Source: JAJKIP01 sp040509055 | GTDB taxonomy: Bacteria; Bacteroidota; Bacteroidia; Chitinophagales; Chitinophagaceae | Reading direction: 5' to 3' | Length of the DNA stretch: 31,745 nucleotides | Assembly: GCA_040509055.1 (NCBI GenBank) | Contig: JBEVLT010000326.1 | Location: 1 to 31,745 of the forward strand | Shown: positions 1 through 8,774 of the stretch, piece after piece | Numbering within the stretch: position 1 is the stretch's first letter | Layout of the letters: every line of letters begins with the position of its first letter | Made by a program: the position numbers and the translations under genes | The notes under the pieces: generated by a model | What the model was told of the DNA's origin: nothing | The model's database searches: none | What the model saw: only the letters and a program-made list of their open reading frames with translations

Positions 1-2897
1 TACCCGGTTGGTTCAGGTTGTTCCCTGCCGGGTTGGTACTGGGGCAGGATGATGCAGAAAGTGGTACCGCTTCCTTTTGCGGAGCGGGCATGGATATAGC
101 CATTGTGGTTTTGCACGATCTTCTTGCACATGGCTAACCCGATGCCGGTGCCTGCATATTCTTCGCGGGCGTGCAGCCGCTGGAAAATATGGAAGATACG
201 CTCGGCATTTTCCGGGTCAAAGCCGATGCCGTTATCGGCCACTTCTATTTTGTGATACCGGGTGCCTGCCAGGTGGTTCAGTGCCGGGTATTGCTGTATT
301 TCCTCTGTGCCTGGTATGCCGGACGTGATGGTTATTTCAGGCGATATACCGGGCCGCGTAAACTTGAGGGCATTGGAAATAAGGTTGCCAAACAGCTGCA
401 ACATTTGCAGCGGTATGGCTTCTATTTCGGGCAGGTGGCTGTAGTAAATGCGTGCATTCGTTTGGTCGATCAGCAGTTCCAGGTCTGTATTCACCTCCTT
501 TACGATGCCTGCCAGCGATGTTTGTACAAAAGCCTCGTCATTGGTAGAAAGCTGGGAATAGGCCAGCACATCCCGTATCAACGACAGCATTCTGGCCGAT
601 GAGTCCTTTATTTTATTGAGGTAGTTCCCTGATCTTGCATCAATCGTTCCCAGGTTCATTTCCAGCATCTGGGCAAAAGTGCTCACCTTGCGGATGGGTT
701 CCTGCAGGTCGTGCGAGGCGATGTAAGCGAACTGTTCCAGCTCGGCATTGGATTTTTGCAGGCTGGCATTGGCTGCCGCCAGCTCCTGGGTGCGCCCGGC
801 CACCACGTCTTCTATCTTTTGCCGGGCCAGCACCTGCGCCGTTACATCGATGGAGATCGCCAGTACGCCCAGTATGGTGCCATCCGCATCTTTGTAAGGT
901 TCGTATACAAAATTCTGGTACACCGTTTCCAGTCTTCCGTTGCGCAGGAGCACTACCGGCCGCTCATCAGCTTTAAATGTTTCACCGGTCGTATATACAT
1001 TGTCCAGCAGCTGCTCCAGGCCCTGTTCGCGGGCATCGGGCAGGGCTTCGAATATAGGTTTGCTCATTACATCGGCCCGCGGCTTGCCCCATAGCTCTAT
1101 CATCAGCTCATTGGCTACTTCCACCACGTGCTGCGGGCCCAGCATGATGCACATGGCCACCGGCGCCTGCAGTACCATGCTGCGGAAATTGCGTTCGCTC
1201 TGCTCCACTTTCTGCTTGGCCAGGTTCAGGTCGGTTACATCTGCTGCGGTATTCATGACGCCGTATACCTTTCCGTCAGCATCATGCAGGGGTGTAAAAC
1301 TGTAGTTGAAGTAAAACGATTGCAGCCGGCCGTCTACTACCAGGTCCACCCGCTGGTTGCGGGCATGAAAGGGGATGCCGGTAGTATATACGCCGTCGAG
1401 CTGCGGGTAAATGGCCTGGCTATCCAGTTCGGGCAATACGTCCGAGTAGCGTTTGCCTACCAGGTCGCTGCCCTTGCCCCATACATCCATAATAGCCTGG
1501 TTCGCCAGCCGGATGCGCATTTCGCGGCCCACGTACACACCGATGGGAAAAGGGGCGCTTTCCACCAGGGAACGCACGCGCTGCTCGCTTTCTTCTATCT
1601 TTTTGCTGGCGATCACCTGGCGCGTTACATCGGTGGCCACGGAGATGACGCCGGTAATGCGGCCGTCGGACTCCCGGTAGGCTTCATTTACAAGATTGAT
1701 GTACACTACTTCGATGCCGCCCTGCCGCAGCAGCGTCACGGGCACGCCCTCGGCGGAATAGGTGTTGCCGGTGGTAAATACGGCTGTCAGTATTTCTTCA
1801 AATCCCTGGTTCTTCACTTCCGGGACGGCTTCAAATACCGGGTTGCCCAGTACAGCGGCGGCGGGCCGGCCCCATAGTTCGATCATCCGGTCATTGGCAA
1901 TTTCCACGCGGTGGCGGGGTCCCCGGAAGATGCACATGGCCACCGGGGCCCGCAGGATGGTATTGCGCAGGTTTTCTTCGCTCTGGGCCAGCCGCTTGCT
2001 GCTCAGCACCCGTTCGGTCACATCAGCGGCCATCACCAGTATGCCGGTAATGACCTGGTCGTCGTCCCGCAGCGGTTTGTAGCTGAAGTCCATGTACACT
2101 TCGTCCCGCTTCCCGTTGCGCTCCAGGTATACCAGCGCTTCCTGGGCCGTATATTCCCGGCCGGTAGTAAACACATCATCCAGTATTTGAGGGAAGCCCT
2201 GCTCTTCCAGCTCCGGCATGAACGCCAGCAGTGGTGTACCGGTGACAGCCTTGTCCCTGCCCCAGATCTTCAGCATGGCATCGTTGGCCAGTTCCAGCCG
2301 CATATCCCTGCCTGTAAAGATGGCTGTGGCCATCATGGCCCCGGATACCAGGTTGCGAAACCGCTTTTCAGATTGCAGCAACCTGCCGGCAGCCTTCACT
2401 TTTTCGGTGGTTTCCTGGCATACGACCAATACGCCCTGTACGATACCATCAGCATTGCGGATCGGGCTGTAGCTAAATGTCCAGTATACATCCTCCAGGT
2501 GCCCGTTGCGGTAAATGGGGATCAGCTGGTCTTCGCTCCAGGTAGCTTCGCCGGTAGTGCGCACCTGGTGTATCAATGGGTAAATGATATCCCATATTTC
2601 CGTCCAGCACTCCGGCCCGCGCTGTCCCAGCGCCTGTGGGTGCTTGCCATCATTGCCGAGGCTGGGGCGATAGGCATCGTTGTAAAACTGGATCAGCTCG
2701 TCGCCCCACCAGAGAAACATCGGGAAGCGTGAGCCAAGGATCATGGCTACGGTGAGCCGCAGGTTCTCCGGCCATTGGTCCGGCGGGCCGATGGGCGTCT
2801 GCGACCAGGGAAAGTCCCGGGTAAGCTGTCCCATTTCACCGCCGCCCTGCAAAAAAGGATAATTGTCGGTTTCGCTTGTCCGTCCCTGCCTTTTCAT
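1..2897 (-). CDS. Multi-PAS sensor histidine kinase, 3' end beyond window
   Basis: The frame is open from an ATG at 2897 to the left edge without a stop, giving 965 residues in view. My reading of the minus strand shows five PAS domains at about residues 20-165, 175-300, 305-430, 437-560 and 565-690, then a short coiled linker, a HisKA domain with the motif ASHDLQEP (phospho-acceptor His729), and an HATPase domain with N-box GNLISNALKFT near 840, DNGIGF, and GTGIGLAM near 917. No transmembrane segment or signal peptide is visible, so it should be a soluble cytoplasmic sensor. The first PAS domain has the FPWSQTPIGPP...FPMFLWWG signature common at the N-terminus of this kinase type. The sequence ends just past the HATPase domain, so probably only a few residues are missing. 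It lies 48 bases downstream of a CheY-like gene and probably phosphorylates it. Ligands are unknown. Confidence 0.93.
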   Translation of the reverse strand, partial: MKRQGRTSETDNYPFLQGGGEMGQLTRDFPWSQTPIGPPDQWPENLRLTVAMILGSRFPMFLWWGDELIQFYNDAYRPSLGNDGKHPQALGQRGPECWTEIWDIIYPLIHQVRTTGEATWSEDQLIPIYRNGHLEDVYWTFSYSPIRNADGIVQGVLVVCQETTEKVKAAGRLLQSEKRFRNLVSGAMMATAIFTGRDMRLELANDAMLKIWGRDKAVTGTPLLAFMPELEEQGFPQILDDVFTTGREYTAQEALVYLERNGKRDEVYMDFSYKPLRDDDQVITGILVMAADVTERVLSSKRLAQSEENLRNTILRAPVAMCIFRGPRHRVEIANDRMIELWGRPAAAVLGNPVFEAVPEVKNQGFEEILTAVFTTGNTYSAEGVPVTLLRQGGIEVVYINLVNEAYRESDGRITGVISVATDVTRQVIASKKIEESEQRVRSLVESAPFPIGVYVGREMRIRLANQAIMDVWGKGSDLVGKRYSDVLPELDSQAIYPQLDGVYTTGIPFHARNQRVDLVVDGRLQSFYFNYSFTPLHDADGKVYGVMNTAADVTDLNLAKQKVEQSERNFRSMVLQAPVAMCIMLGPQHVVEVANELMIELWGKPRADVMSKPIFEALPDAREQGLEQLLDNVYTTGETFKADERPVVLLRNGRLETVYQNFVYEPYKDADGTILGVLAISIDVTAQVLARQKIEDVVAGRTQELAAANASLQKSNAELEQFAYIASHDLQEPIRKVSTFAQMLEMNLGTIDARSGNYLNKIKDSSARMLSLIRDVLAYSQLSTNDEAFVQTSLAGIVKEVNTDLELLIDQTNARIYYSHLPEIEAIPLQMLQLFGNLISNALKFTRPGISPEITITSGIPGTEEIQQYPALNHLAGTRYHKIEVADNGIGFDPENAERIFHIFQRLHAREEYAGTGIGLAMCKKIVQNHNGYIHARSAKGSGTTFCIILPQYQPGREQPEPTG

Positions 2898-2945
2898 AGA
2901 ACAATGAATGTAACGAATACCGGCTACATGAACAAAGCGTTGATC

Positions 2946-3323
2946 TCAGGCCAGCACCGAACCGAGAATGGATACCAGTTCATCAAAGCGGTCGGGCTTG
3001 GTAATAAAGCGGTAGGCGCCCAGCCTGCTGATGGCTGCGATGGTGGGTGGATGGGCAGAGGTGGAAAGGACAAAAACAGGTATATGCTGCAGCGGGGTCT
3101 TTTTTATTTCGGCCAGGAACTCCTGCCCGTTCATTACCGGCATGTTCAGGTCCAGGAAGATCACATCGGCGCTGATATCGCCGGCGATCAGCCGGTCCAG
3201 GGCTTCCCGTGCATTGGTTACTGCACGTATAGCTACGGAAGCAGCCAGTCTGTCCAGGGCGGATAAAAAAATCTCCTGGTCATCCTTATCATCATCGATC
3301 AGCAGGATGTTGCGGTAAGCCAT
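2946..3323 (-). CDS. Single-domain response regulator (CheY/Rcp1-like)
   Basis: The 125-residue protein is a stand-alone receiver domain. It has the acidic pocket D10-D12 in LLIDDDKDD, phospho-acceptor D58 in VIFLDLNMPVMNG, the switch Ser/Thr near 87-89 in VLSTSA, and the conserved Lys109 in ITKP. There is no output domain, as in Rcp1-type regulators that pair with PAS-rich or phytochrome-like kinases. It starts 48 bases upstream of the large PAS kinase on the same strand, so the two are almost certainly co-transcribed and cognate. A possible -7 box, TTAATTTG on the minus strand at 3349-3356, sits 26 bases before the start. The output target is not evident from the sequence; it may act by protein-protein contact or in a phosphorelay. 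Confidence 0.93.
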   Translation of the reverse strand: MAYRNILLIDDDKDDQEIFLSALDRLAASVAIRAVTNAREALDRLIAGDISADVIFLDLNMPVMNGQEFLAEIKKTPLQHIPVFVLSTSAHPPTIAAISRLGAYRFITKPDRFDELVSILGSVLA

Positions 3324-3348
3324 AAAGCGCAGGGTGCAGTTAGTATCG

Positions 3349-3356
3349 CAAATTAA
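3349..3356 (-). promoter_or_regulatory. Possible -7 box for the response regulator-kinase pair
   Basis: The minus strand reads TTAATTTG here, five of six matches to the Bacteroidota TAnnTTTG box, 26 bases before the response regulator ATG. No TTG is seen at the expected -33 distance, so support is weak. Confidence 0.3.
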
Positions 3357-3396
3357 TAAAAATATTTTCCGGAGTGCGGTTGCCGGCCGTTGGTTT

Positions 3397-3999
3397 TTAT
3401 GCAGCTTCTCCTTTTTTGTTCCGCGCTTTGATCAGCCGGGTAAACCGGGAGTTGGTAGGGTAGCTCCGGTGAGGCGTCATGTTGTTGCACACCAGCGCTA
3501 CGATAAGCAGGATGATACAGCCTGACAACACAGGCGATACTACGTACCAGTAGCCCAGTTCCTTCACCCGCGGCGTACCGATCACGGCAATCAGGGCAGT
3601 AGCGCCTCCCGGCGGGTGCAGGGTTTTGGTCATCTGCATCAGCACGATGGAGAGGCTGACGGCCAGTGGTGCTGCCAGTGCCAGGGCATGCGGAAACAGC
3701 TTGTATACCGTGACGCCGATGATAGCCGACAATACATGGCCGCCGACCAGGTTCCTGGGCTGGGCCAGCGGGCTTTGGATAGCGCCATAGATCAGCACGC
3801 AGGAGGCACCGAACGAGCCGATCAGGAAAACGTTTTCCAGCCGGTCCAGCAGCAATTGTTCCTGCAGCAGGGCGATGGCCAGGATACCGGTAAAGGCGCC
3901 GATAAAGGACCATACATGTTCCTTCCCGTCGATCAGGGTTTCTTTGTACACAATGTAACGGGTGATGCGGGCGCTGCGCCTGAGCTTTTGTTTCAGCAT
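3397..3999 (-). CDS. HPP family integral membrane protein
   Basis: This is a 200-residue membrane protein with the family signature HPPGGATAL at residues 128-136. Hydrophobic segments at about 32-50, 57-75, 85-101, 106-123, 133-141 and 153-172 fit the compact HPP fold. HPP proteins are inner-membrane proteins of poorly defined function; some relatives have been linked to nitrite transport in plastids and cyanobacteria, which I do not extend to this protein. The frame is open back to 4260, but I chose the ATG at 3999 because the protein then begins just before the conserved core, and because a TACATTTG promoter box at 4030-4037 would lie inside the longer version. The extra 87 residues show no domain. 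The gene ends 73 bases upstream of the response regulator on the same strand. Confidence 0.85.
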   Translation of the reverse strand: MLKQKLRRSARITRYIVYKETLIDGKEHVWSFIGAFTGILAIALLQEQLLLDRLENVFLIGSFGASCVLIYGAIQSPLAQPRNLVGGHVLSAIIGVTVYKLFPHALALAAPLAVSLSIVLMQMTKTLHPPGGATALIAVIGTPRVKELGYWYVVSPVLSGCIILLIVALVCNNMTPHRSYPTNSRFTRLIKARNKKGEAA

Positions 4000-4029
4000 G
4001 GATGGTAGGTTCAGGAAAAAGTGACAGGG

Positions 4030-4037
4030 CAAATGTA
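4030..4037 (-). promoter_or_regulatory. -7 promoter box for the HPP gene
   Basis: The minus strand reads TACATTTG, an exact match to the Bacteroidota TAnnTTTG consensus, 30 bases before the ATG at 3999. No clear TTG lies 19-21 bases further upstream. Its position argues against translation starting at 4260. Confidence 0.5.
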
Positions 4038-4232
4038 GGTAATGTGATGTCACCACGGCAGCGCATTCCAGGTCTGATTTGAACTGGTTGTCCGGTAATT
4101 TTATCCGTTCGTTTTCCCGGACGTTGAAGTTTTCCGGGCGGGAAACGATTTGTAGCTCCAACCGGGAATAATTTATTTTCAACCCCGCCGTTCCTTTGTA
4201 TTTGCAGGTAATAAGGCCCGCCCGATAAATAG

Positions 4233-4240
4233 TACCTTTA
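4233..4240 (+). promoter_or_regulatory. Possible -7 box for the hybrid sensor gene
   Basis: TACCTTTA differs from TAnnTTTG only in the last base and lies 31 bases before the ATG at 4272. The nearest upstream TTG (4202-4204) is 28 bases away, longer than the usual 19-21, so the call is tentative. Confidence 0.3.
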
Positions 4241-4271
4241 CTTTCTATCGGCTCATCCAAACCCTTTCTTC

Positions 4272-7200
4272 ATGCGCCGCACCCTTGCCATTATATTGCT
4301 GCTGACCTGCCTGCATGCTGCTGCCCTGCCGGATGTCAACGATCCGTATTCCCTGCAGCACTACGACAACCGCAACGGGCTTTCCAACAGCTCCATCAAC
4401 CATCTCTTTACCGACGGCAGCAACCTGCTCTGGGTGGCCACCTGGGACGGGCTCAACCTGTACAACGGGTCGGCCTTTCACGTATTCAACTACAGCAAAG
4501 AAAGCGATACACGCAGTATCGGCAGCAATGTGATACAGCGGGTGGCCGAGGACAGGCGCGGCAATATCTGGATCACGACCATCGAGGGCATCTCCCGCTA
4601 TGCCCGGGCTACGGGAAAATTCTATCATTATTTCTACGAACAGAACCGCCAGTCGCGCGTGAGCGAGAACGAATATGTGCTGGCCGTGGATACCGCCGGC
4701 GCTGTGTATTGCTTCAGCAAAAGAACGGGGCTCAGCTGTTATGATGCGGCCGCCGACCGCTTTACCGGCTGTACCCCCGATATAAAAGCAGGCAGTACGG
4801 TGACTGCGTTGCTCTTTGATGAAAGCAACCGGCTTTGGCTGCTCGATGCCCGCGGCGAACTGACCGTACGATCCGGCAGCAGGCTGGCCCGGATCCCCGG
4901 GTTTGTACCCGTTCATAACGTAAGCCAGCTATACAAGGCCGGCGCAGGCCTGTTCTTTACTACCGGCGACAACCGCCTCCATCGCATAGTCCCGGCATCG
5001 CTGCAGCCGGAATTCATCATGCCGCTGCCCTATACGCTGGCCGCTATCGGACTGTATAAAGATCATTTCCTGCTGGCCTGGACCGGGCGCGGCTGCGGCA
5101 TTTACGACCAGGCCTTCCGGCCGGATAATTTCCTGGGCGAGCAGGCGCGGCAGCTGGAAAATATTCACCTCACCTCGTTTGCTACCGGCAGCGAGGGCAT
5201 TCTCTGGTGCGGTACCGATGGCAGCGGCATTATCAAAATATACCCGAAGACCAAACCCTTTGGCACCGTATCCACTTCGGACAACGGTATCCCGTACAAC
5301 CGCTCAGTGCGTGCCTTTTGCGAAATAAACGGCGACCTGTGGGTAGGCACCAAGGGCAGCGGCATCCTGGTGCTGGATGATTTTGCCGCCAACCAGGACC
5401 AGGCAGCCCGTCAATTGCTGACGGCGCCCGCATCGCTGGATAACAATGCCGTGTATGCCCTGCTGAAGGGCGCCGACGGGCTCGTGTATATCGGTACCGA
5501 TGGCAAGGGCATTGGCGTATACGATGAGCGGGCTAAGAAGTTTTACCGGTGGAGCGATATCCGTCGGCTGACCGCTGTTTCCGAATTCGGTTCCGTCTAT
5601 ACCATCCGGCAGGACCATGATAGCTCGCTCTGGATCGGTACCAGCAGCTATGGCCTGGTACACCTGCGCATCGGGCGGGAGGCAACCGGCGGTCTCTCGC
5701 TCAGCTTTTTTGAAAAGTTCACGTTCAACGATGACAATACCGGCCCGGCCAACGATATCATCTATTCCATTGAAGATGCCGGCAATGAGCGGCTTTGGGT
5801 GGGCTGCCGCTACGGCGGGCTGAGCCTGCTGGACAAAAAAACACGCCGCTTCCGCACCTTCAAAGCCTTTGCCTACAACGGCAGCCTGTCCAACAACGAT
5901 GTGCTGTCGCTTTTGCGCGACAACAGGGGCCGCCTGTGGATCGGTACCAGCTATGGCCTCAACTGGCTGGAAGAAAGCGAACTGGCCAGCAAATACCCGC
6001 AGTTTCAAAAGCTCACTACGGATGACGGGCTGCCCAATAATACCATTCACGCCATCGTGCAGGACAGCAGCGGGCAGGTATGGATCAGCAGCAACAAAGG
6101 GCTGGCCTGCATCAATGCACAGGGTAAAATATCGTATTACCAGCAGGCAGACGGTTTGCAGAGCAACGAGTTCAGCGACGGCGCCGTATGGAAAGATGCG
6201 CGCGGCTACCTTTATTTCGGTGGTATTTATGGATTCAATCACTTCCTGCCGCGCAACATCGGCCGGTCTTCCTGGCAGCCCAACCTGCTGATAGCAGGAC
6301 TGCTGATCGGCGACGAACAGGCCACCGCCGAAGGGTATCATGTGCTTACGGGCGCTGCGCCCGATCTCTTATCTTATTCCGTGAAGCGAAGTGCTAATTA
6401 TTTTGAGCTGGACATGAAAGCGCTCAGCTACCTGAATGCCGAGAAATGTGAATACGCATACCGCCTGGAGGGATACGACAAAGACTGGAAATTTACCGGC
6501 ACCAATGGCCGCATCAGCTACAGCAACCTGCTGCCCGGCCACTACCGGCTGCATGTAAAATGGAGCAATGGCGAGGGCGCCTGGTCGGCGGAAAAAACCG
6601 TACTCAGCCTGGAAGTAAAGCAATACTTCTGGCTGCGCTGGTATGCCCTGCTGTTTTACGGGCTGGTGGCCGCTGCTGTTATTTATACCATTTACCGTTA
6701 CCGGAAGAACAGGCAGGCCATCCGCCACCAGCTGGAAGTGGAGCACCTGCTTCGTGAAAAAGATGAGGCCGTGCACAAAGGGCGCATCGGTTTTTTTACC
6801 AATATCGCCCACGAGCTGCAAACGCCGCTCACGCTGATCATGGGTTCGGCCGAACGCTTCCGGGAAAAGAATACCAAAACGAGCCCCAGGGAAAACTCTT
6901 ATTTCCTGTCGCTGATCCACCAGCAGGCTTCCAAACTGACCTACCTGGTGCACCAGCTGCTCGATTTCCGCAAGGCCGAAGAAGGATTTGCCGACCGGCA
7001 TTACGCCTTTCTCAACGTGTCGGAGCTGCTGCAAAACCTGGCGGGCCCCTTCCTGCCGCTGGCCGAAAAGAACAAAACGGACTACGAGATCAACATCGAA
7101 GGGGATATGGCCGGGTGGACGGACAAGGATAAGCTGGAGAAGATCGTGTACAACCTGCTGTCGAATGCATTCAAGCATACGGCCTCGAGCGAGCAGATCG

Positions 7201-8378
7201 TTTTTACCGCTTCGCAGCAGGCCGGTGCGCTTGAAATAGCGGTCACCAATCCCTGCAGCCCGGTTTCGCAGGCCGAACTGGCGCACCTGTTCGACCAGTT
7301 CTATACACGGAGCCAGGGTGCCGGCACAGAGAAATTCGGTACCGGTATCGGCCTGGCCTTTACCCAACAGCTGGTGCAGCTGCTGCAGGGCACTATTGCC
7401 TGCCGGTATGAAAATGAGCGCATCACCTTTACCGTGGTATTGCCGCTGCAGCAACCGGCACTCGCTGCCGTGCCCGCATCGCTGCCGGCTACAGGGCATC
7501 AGCCTTCATCGCTGTACAAAACCATTACAGAAGCTGCCAGCCCGCTAACGATCGTGCCGCCGCAGGAAGCCAACAAGCATGCGGTAGTGGAGCGGCTGCA
7601 GGACGATGACCGCAAAAGCATCCTGCTGGTGGAAGATGATGAGCATATCCGCTTCCTGCTGAAAGACATCCTGCTGGACGACTATATTATATATGAGGCT
7701 ACCGACGGGCTGGAAGCCATCGGCCTGATCGAAAAGATCGTTCCCGACCTGGTGATCTGCGACGTGATGATGCCGAACATGAACGGGCTGGAACTGTGTA
7801 ACCGGGTGAAGAGTGCTTCGTCCACCTGCCATGTGCCCTTTATCATGCTGTCGGCCCGCGGCAGCGAAGACCACCACCTGGAAGGCTACGAGGCGGGCGC
7901 CGATGCCTATATCGCCAAGCCCTTCCAGGCGGCCCACCTGAAAAAGCGGGTGAAAAAGCTGATCGAATACCGGCAAAAACTGCTGAGCATCTTCAGTCAG
8001 CCCGGCGACCCGGCCGAAACCATCGCTCATGCCGACCTGCCGCAGGAGGACAAGGCATTCCTGACCCGGCTTTCTGCCGTGATCGAAGAGCACCTGGCAG
8101 ATGCGGAGCTGAATGCCGTGTTCCTTGAAAAGAGCTTTAACCTGAGCAAGATGCAGCTGTACCGTAAGCTGAAGACGATGACCGGTATGACGCCCGGCGA
8201 GTTTATCAAACAGGTGAGGCTGAAACAGGCTGCCGCCCTGCTGCTGTCGACCAGCCTGAACGTGACCGAGATCTTTTACCGCACCGGGTTCAATAACCAA
8301 TCGTATTTCTTCCGCGAGTTCAAAAAGAAATACCAGCTGGCGCCGAATGAGTATCGGGCTTCGAGGTCGGCTGTATAG
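4272..8378 (+). CDS. Hybrid two-component system regulator (HTCS) of the PUL
   Basis: The 1368-residue protein has the full HTCS layout. A signal peptide ends near residue 19. It is followed by a periplasmic sensor of repeated Reg_prop blades (many LWVGT/LWIGT-type repeats, roughly 25-660) and a Y_Y_Y domain (about 725-785). One transmembrane helix follows at about 788-808. The cytoplasmic part has a HisKA domain (NIAHELQTPLT, His847), an HATPase domain (N-box SNAFKHT near 965, GTGIGLAF), a receiver domain (about 1117-1232, phospho-acceptor D1164 in CDVMMPNMNG) and an AraC-type DNA-binding domain (about 1265-1365). In this family the sensor binds a breakdown oligosaccharide and the AraC domain activates the adjacent susCD operon, here about 400 bases downstream. 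One oddity: the usual DxGxG G1 box of the ATPase is replaced by NPCSPVS around residues 993-999. Length is typical of the family. Confidence 0.96.
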   Translation: MRRTLAIILLLTCLHAAALPDVNDPYSLQHYDNRNGLSNSSINHLFTDGSNLLWVATWDGLNLYNGSAFHVFNYSKESDTRSIGSNVIQRVAEDRRGNIWITTIEGISRYARATGKFYHYFYEQNRQSRVSENEYVLAVDTAGAVYCFSKRTGLSCYDAAADRFTGCTPDIKAGSTVTALLFDESNRLWLLDARGELTVRSGSRLARIPGFVPVHNVSQLYKAGAGLFFTTGDNRLHRIVPASLQPEFIMPLPYTLAAIGLYKDHFLLAWTGRGCGIYDQAFRPDNFLGEQARQLENIHLTSFATGSEGILWCGTDGSGIIKIYPKTKPFGTVSTSDNGIPYNRSVRAFCEINGDLWVGTKGSGILVLDDFAANQDQAARQLLTAPASLDNNAVYALLKGADGLVYIGTDGKGIGVYDERAKKFYRWSDIRRLTAVSEFGSVYTIRQDHDSSLWIGTSSYGLVHLRIGREATGGLSLSFFEKFTFNDDNTGPANDIIYSIEDAGNERLWVGCRYGGLSLLDKKTRRFRTFKAFAYNGSLSNNDVLSLLRDNRGRLWIGTSYGLNWLEESELASKYPQFQKLTTDDGLPNNTIHAIVQDSSGQVWISSNKGLACINAQGKISYYQQADGLQSNEFSDGAVWKDARGYLYFGGIYGFNHFLPRNIGRSSWQPNLLIAGLLIGDEQATAEGYHVLTGAAPDLLSYSVKRSANYFELDMKALSYLNAEKCEYAYRLEGYDKDWKFTGTNGRISYSNLLPGHYRLHVKWSNGEGAWSAEKTVLSLEVKQYFWLRWYALLFYGLVAAAVIYTIYRYRKNRQAIRHQLEVEHLLREKDEAVHKGRIGFFTNIAHELQTPLTLIMGSAERFREKNTKTSPRENSYFLSLIHQQASKLTYLVHQLLDFRKAEEGFADRHYAFLNVSELLQNLAGPFLPLAEKNKTDYEINIEGDMAGWTDKDKLEKIVYNLLSNAFKHTASSEQIVFTASQQAGALEIAVTNPCSPVSQAELAHLFDQFYTRSQGAGTEKFGTGIGLAFTQQLVQLLQGTIACRYENERITFTVVLPLQQPALAAVPASLPATGHQPSSLYKTITEAASPLTIVPPQEANKHAVVERLQDDDRKSILLVEDDEHIRFLLKDILLDDYIIYEATDGLEAIGLIEKIVPDLVICDVMMPNMNGLELCNRVKSASSTCHVPFIMLSARGSEDHHLEGYEAGADAYIAKPFQAAHLKKRVKKLIEYRQKLLSIFSQPGDPAETIAHADLPQEDKAFLTRLSAVIEEHLADAELNAVFLEKSFNLSKMQLYRKLKTMTGMTPGEFIKQVRLKQAAALLLSTSLNVTEIFYRTGFNNQSYFFREFKKKYQLAPNEYRASRSAV

Positions 8379-8413
8379 GAGAGAGATTCAAATGTGAAAC
8401 GGGTCAAAGAAGT

Positions 8414-8472
8414 AAAAAGTAAAAGGCAAACGGGAAGCGCATTTGGATTGTGAACGGCCCCTTTTACTTTTT
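8414..8472. terminator. Inverted repeat after the HTCS gene, likely terminator
   Basis: Perfect 13-base arms (AAAAAGTAAAAGG at 8414-8426 and its complement at 8460-8472) flank a 33-base loop. A second overlapping pair uses 8421-8431 and the GTTTGCCTTTT copy near 8475-8485. T-rich tracts follow. The long loop is unusual for an intrinsic terminator, so it may instead be a dispersed palindromic repeat. Confidence 0.5.
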
Positions 8473-8728
8473 CAGTTTGCCTTTTTCATTCTTTTCTCTC
8501 CTTTTGTAATCCCGGTACAGTAAAATGAAACGATAGTGTAGTCATCTGGTGCGGTAACATCCTAATTTTCAGGCATAAATAAGTTGTATGCCATTCCCGA
8601 ACGCTGCTTGCCCTGCCCGGTTGCGGGTGCCTCTTTCTCCAGGATATTACGATTGGTTATCTACCTGCCGGCACTCACGGCGATTCCCCTGATCATATAT
8701 GGGCAGATGATTATGTAAGCAGAAGCGG

Positions 8729-8736
8729 TAATTTTT
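8729..8736 (+). promoter_or_regulatory. Possible -7 box of the susC operon
   Basis: TAATTTTT matches five of six positions of TAnnTTTG and lies 38 bases before the susC ATG. No -33 TTG is present, which could fit a promoter that depends on an activator such as the HTCS. Confidence 0.25.
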
Positions 8737-8774
8737 CCAATTCTTCCAAATCTATTTTATCAAACGGTTGTATT

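Larger units (their letters stand above)
8379..8774. other. Regulatory gap between the HTCS gene and susC
   Basis: This stretch of about 396 bases holds no supportable gene. It begins with an inverted repeat and T-rich tracts (8414-8486), a likely terminator for the regulator gene, and ends with the susC leader. The frame of susC is open back to 8583, but that extension has no ATG and no domain. The HTCS AraC domain would be expected to bind here, yet I see no convincing repeated operator. Confidence 0.6.

Noticed and set aside
77..2732. Several plus-strand frames (up to 273 codons) at the left end
   Set aside because: They are all opposite the multi-PAS kinase, whose minus-strand frame is continuous and full of known motifs.
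3353..4066. Alternative 237-codon minus-strand frame across the HPP gene
   Set aside because: The other frame holds the HPPGGATAL signature and membrane helices; this one is Arg/Pro/His-rich noise.
4000..4260. N-terminal extension of the HPP protein
   Set aside because: No domain or signal in the 87 extra residues, and an exact -7 promoter box lies inside it.
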